NCBI GenBank assembly: GCA_017642695.1
Contig: JAEPQD010000001.1
Span: 1,807,701-1,871,700 of the forward strand
Direction of reading: 5' to 3'
From: Parvibaculum sp.
Lineage (GTDB): Bacteria > Pseudomonadota > Alphaproteobacteria > Parvibaculales > Parvibaculaceae
Length of the DNA: 64,000 nt
Shown: positions 62,101-64,000 of the stretch, one piece after another
How the letters are laid out: every line of letters begins with the position of its first letter
Position numbering within the stretch: position 1 is the first letter of the stretch
Program-made: the position numbers and the translations under genes
Notes under the pieces: model-generated
Database searches by the model: none
Seen by the model: the letters and a program-made list of their open reading frames with translations, nothing else
What the model was told of the DNA's origin: nothing

Positions 62101-62997
62101 ATGGTTGTTCTGCGCTATCGGCCGGGAAAGCATGAAAAAGGCACCTTGCAGCATTTTGGCGAGAAAGCCTGTAAGGCGGATGGTTATGGCGGCGATATTC
62201 CGGCCGGGCGCTCCACGTTCCTGTGTTTTACCAATCGCAGCGGCTCCAACTTTGTGGCGAACTGCCTTGTGAGTACGGGCAATTTCGATGCCATATCGGA
62301 GTGTTTCAACGCACCGATTGTCATCAACCAGAGCAGGAAACTGGGCTTCACGTCTTTCCCCGAATACTGCGCCGCCGTCAAACGGAAGATGGCAGGACAG
62401 GGAGGAGCCTTTGCCGCCAAGGTGAGCTGGAATCAGCTTTTCTTTCTGCGCCGTCTTGGATTGCTGGACTCGATTTTCGAAGACCCTCGCTATGTTCTGA
62501 TCAGGCGGCGCGATCTCGTCGCCCAGGCGGTATCCAAATCCATCGCCGTTCAAACGAGAAGGTTCAAGTCTTCGCATCCCGACAAGGGCATCGAACCGAA
62601 GTACGATTTCAGGGATATCGCTGGGACGATCCGCTCGATCACGACATCGAACGGAATTTTCATGGAGTTCTTCGCCGTTACGGGTGCTCCTTACTTTGAA
62701 ATTGTCTACGAGGATTTCGTGGCGGACCCTGCCGCCCATACCGAGCGTCTCTGCCGCTGGCTTTCGTTGCCCGCCACCGCGATGAATGACGAAAAGATCG
62801 GCCTGCGTGTGCAGCGAAACGAACTCAACGAAGCCTTTCAGCGCCGGTTTGTAGAAGACATGAAGGCAGCCACGGTCGACATTGGCCGGGGGCGGATTGC
62901 GAAGCTTTTGGCCGAACCCGATGGACGGGCACCAGGCAGAATGAGTGGGCTCGCATTCCGGTTATGGCGCGATTTGTGGCAGCGAAGAATTGAATAG
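62101..62997 (+). CDS. Stf0-type sulfotransferase family protein
   Basis: About 298-aa protein with the Stf0/trehalose-sulfotransferase-like layout: STFLCFTNRSGSNFVANCLV (5'-PSB), a catalytic-region SECFN, a central YVLIRRRDLVAQAVSKSIA (3'-PB) and FEIVYEDFVADPAAHTERLC. The C-terminus is basic. The ATG at 62101 is preferred over the start at 62011 because the extra N-terminal residues do not resemble the family. It is divergent from the PKS and lies at the capsule-locus edge, so it may sulfate the capsule or its lipid. Confidence 0.82.
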   Translation: MVVLRYRPGKHEKGTLQHFGEKACKADGYGGDIPAGRSTFLCFTNRSGSNFVANCLVSTGNFDAISECFNAPIVINQSRKLGFTSFPEYCAAVKRKMAGQGGAFAAKVSWNQLFFLRRLGLLDSIFEDPRYVLIRRRDLVAQAVSKSIAVQTRRFKSSHPDKGIEPKYDFRDIAGTIRSITTSNGIFMEFFAVTGAPYFEIVYEDFVADPAAHTERLCRWLSLPATAMNDEKIGLRVQRNELNEAFQRRFVEDMKAATVDIGRGRIAKLLAEPDGRAPGRMSGLAFRLWRDLWQRRIE

Positions 62998-63274
62998 TTC
63001 TAGTGCCGTTTTCGGTCTGGTGTTTCCGCGTCAGCGTTCGCTGCAGTAAATATGTCCGGAAGGCGCGAAAGAGCAATGCCCGTGGCCTGTGCCCCATAAG
63101 ATGACTATGCGAGGTGTCTGAGCAATGAAGGCTTGCAGTCTTCAGGCAAGGTATTGCGGTGCACAGAGGCGACCTGTTGTGATCGGCCCATTTTAATTAT
63201 GTGCACTACATGTGCACCGGGGTACAACAGCGTAAACTGGATTTCCTGAAACCTCATCCGAGCGCGGCGAACTG
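62998..63274. other. Intergenic region before dusA
   Basis: 277 bp without a gene. Its one feature is the ATGTGCAC direct repeat at 63199-63217, 58 bp upstream of the dusA start. Confidence 0.5.
63199..63217. promoter_or_regulatory. Direct repeat ATGTGCAC-TAC-ATGTGCAC
   Basis: Two identical 8-bp copies at an 11-bp period, each containing the palindrome GTGCAC, in an AT-richer patch before dusA. It may be an operator; function unknown. Confidence 0.35.
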
Positions 63275-64000
63275 TTGACTACACCGGCAAATAAAATCTC
63301 CATTGCGCCCATGATGGACTGGACGGACCGGCACGATCGGTACTTCCTGCGTCTCATCACGCGCCGCGCGCTCCTCTACACCGAAATGGTGACGACGGGT
63401 GCCGTGCTGCATGGGGATCGCGCGAGGCTGCTTGCTTTCTCGCCTGAGGAGCATCCGGTTGCCGTTCAACTCGGTGGTTCGGAACCGGCCGATCTGGCCG
63501 AGGCCTCCCGCATCGCGGAGGACTTCGGCTACGACGAGATCAATCTCAACGTCGGCTGCCCGTCCGACCGGGTACAATCCGGCCGCTTCGGCGCCTGCCT
63601 GATGCGGGAGCCCGACCTCGTTGCGCGCTGTATCGCGGCGATGCGCGAGGCGGTTTCCGTTCCCGTCACCGTGAAATGCCGCATCGGTGTCGATGAGCAG
63701 GACCCCGAAGAAGCACTCCCGCGCATGGCGCGCGCCGTCCGGGAAGAAGGCTGCGAGACCCTGATCGTTCACGCACGCAAGGCTTGGCTCGAGGGGCTGT
63801 CGCCGAAGGAAAATCGCGACGTGCCGCCACTCGACTATTCGCTTGTCTACCGGTTGAAGCAGGCCATGCCGGACATGGGGATCATCATCAATGGCGGCAT
63901 AGATTCAGTTGCTGCCATCGACGCTCATCTCGCCCGTCTGGATGGTGTGATGCTCGGTCGCGCTGCCTATCAGGCGCCCTGGTTGCTCTCCGGAATGGAT
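63275..64000 (+). CDS. dusA: tRNA-dihydrouridine(20/20a) synthase DusA, 3' end beyond window
   Basis: FMN-dependent enzyme reducing uridine in the tRNA D-loop. The visible 242 residues begin TTPANKISIAPMMDWTDRHD (FMN-binding PMMDWTDRH), continue with LYTEMVTTGAVLHG, INLNVGCPSDRVQSGRFGAC (catalytic Cys in NVGCPS) and VTVKCRIGVD, then LIVHARKAWLEGLSPKENR, which is specific for DusA rather than DusB or DusC. A TTG at 63275 is the only start in frame after the upstream stop at 63233. The frame is still open at base 64000. Confidence 0.94.
   Translation, partial: MTTPANKISIAPMMDWTDRHDRYFLRLITRRALLYTEMVTTGAVLHGDRARLLAFSPEEHPVAVQLGGSEPADLAEASRIAEDFGYDEINLNVGCPSDRVQSGRFGACLMREPDLVARCIAAMREAVSVPVTVKCRIGVDEQDPEEALPRMARAVREEGCETLIVHARKAWLEGLSPKENRDVPPLDYSLVYRLKQAMPDMGIIINGGIDSVAAIDAHLARLDGVMLGRAAYQAPWLLSGMD

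Overview
This window comes from a GC-rich alphaproteobacterium. The evidence is a PleC/DivJ-type histidine kinase preceded by TTAA-N7-TTAA (CtrA-type) sites, a M1 aminopeptidase of the alphaproteobacterial kind, and a capsule locus resembling the rhizobial rkp (K-antigen) genes. The abundance of acyl-CoA dehydrogenases, GSTs and a Baeyer-Villiger-type monooxygenase would suit a Parvibaculum-like or Hyphomicrobiales-like lipid or hydrocarbon degrader, but that placement is inference. No rRNA, tRNA or CRISPR array was seen.

Region 1 (1-24 kb) is ordinary chromosomal content. It holds the 3' end of a glutamine-synthetase-family gene, a sensor kinase with an apparent reading-frame break, pepN, a sulfotransferase, and an RND efflux pump with a divergent MarR regulator. 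These are followed by a serine hydrolase, a tandem acyl-CoA dehydrogenase pair, a set of small detoxification and regulator modules (GST/MarR/RibD-like, HTH/hydrolase, TetR/VOC/GST), then TerC and TSUP membrane proteins.

Region 2 (24.1-29.7 kb) is a single very large gene of visibly different base and codon use, preceded by about 500 bp of hairpin-rich, repeat-like DNA. It encodes a protein of about 1,704 aa with a QxK-type nuclease-like N-terminus, a P-loop STAND/AAA-type NTPase core and a long C-terminal sensor-like region. This is the architecture of Avs-like single-gene anti-phage systems and is the best candidate in the window for an undescribed defence gene.

Region 3 (29.8-36.1 kb) is again chromosomal: an Rrf2 regulator with its methyltransferase, MltF-type lytic transglycosylase, OmpW, a flavin monooxygenase and a sulfotransferase.

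Region 4 (36.2-63 kb) is a capsular polysaccharide locus. The plus-strand operon encodes glycosyltransferases, a sulfotransferase, GNAT, SDR, a sulfatase-fold membrane transferase, KpsS, a TPR-KpsM fusion, KpsT, KpsE, KpsD, another glycosyltransferase and a small lipoprotein. Facing it on the minus strand is a highly reducing type I polyketide synthase (KS-AT-DH-MT-ER-KR-ACP) translationally coupled to an alpha-oxoamine synthase; another sulfotransferase diverges from the PKS. My reading is that PKS, oxoamine synthase and SDR build an unusual, possibly sphingoid-like, lipid for an ABC-exported, sulfated capsule, analogous to rkpA/rkpG/rkpH. The window ends inside dusA.
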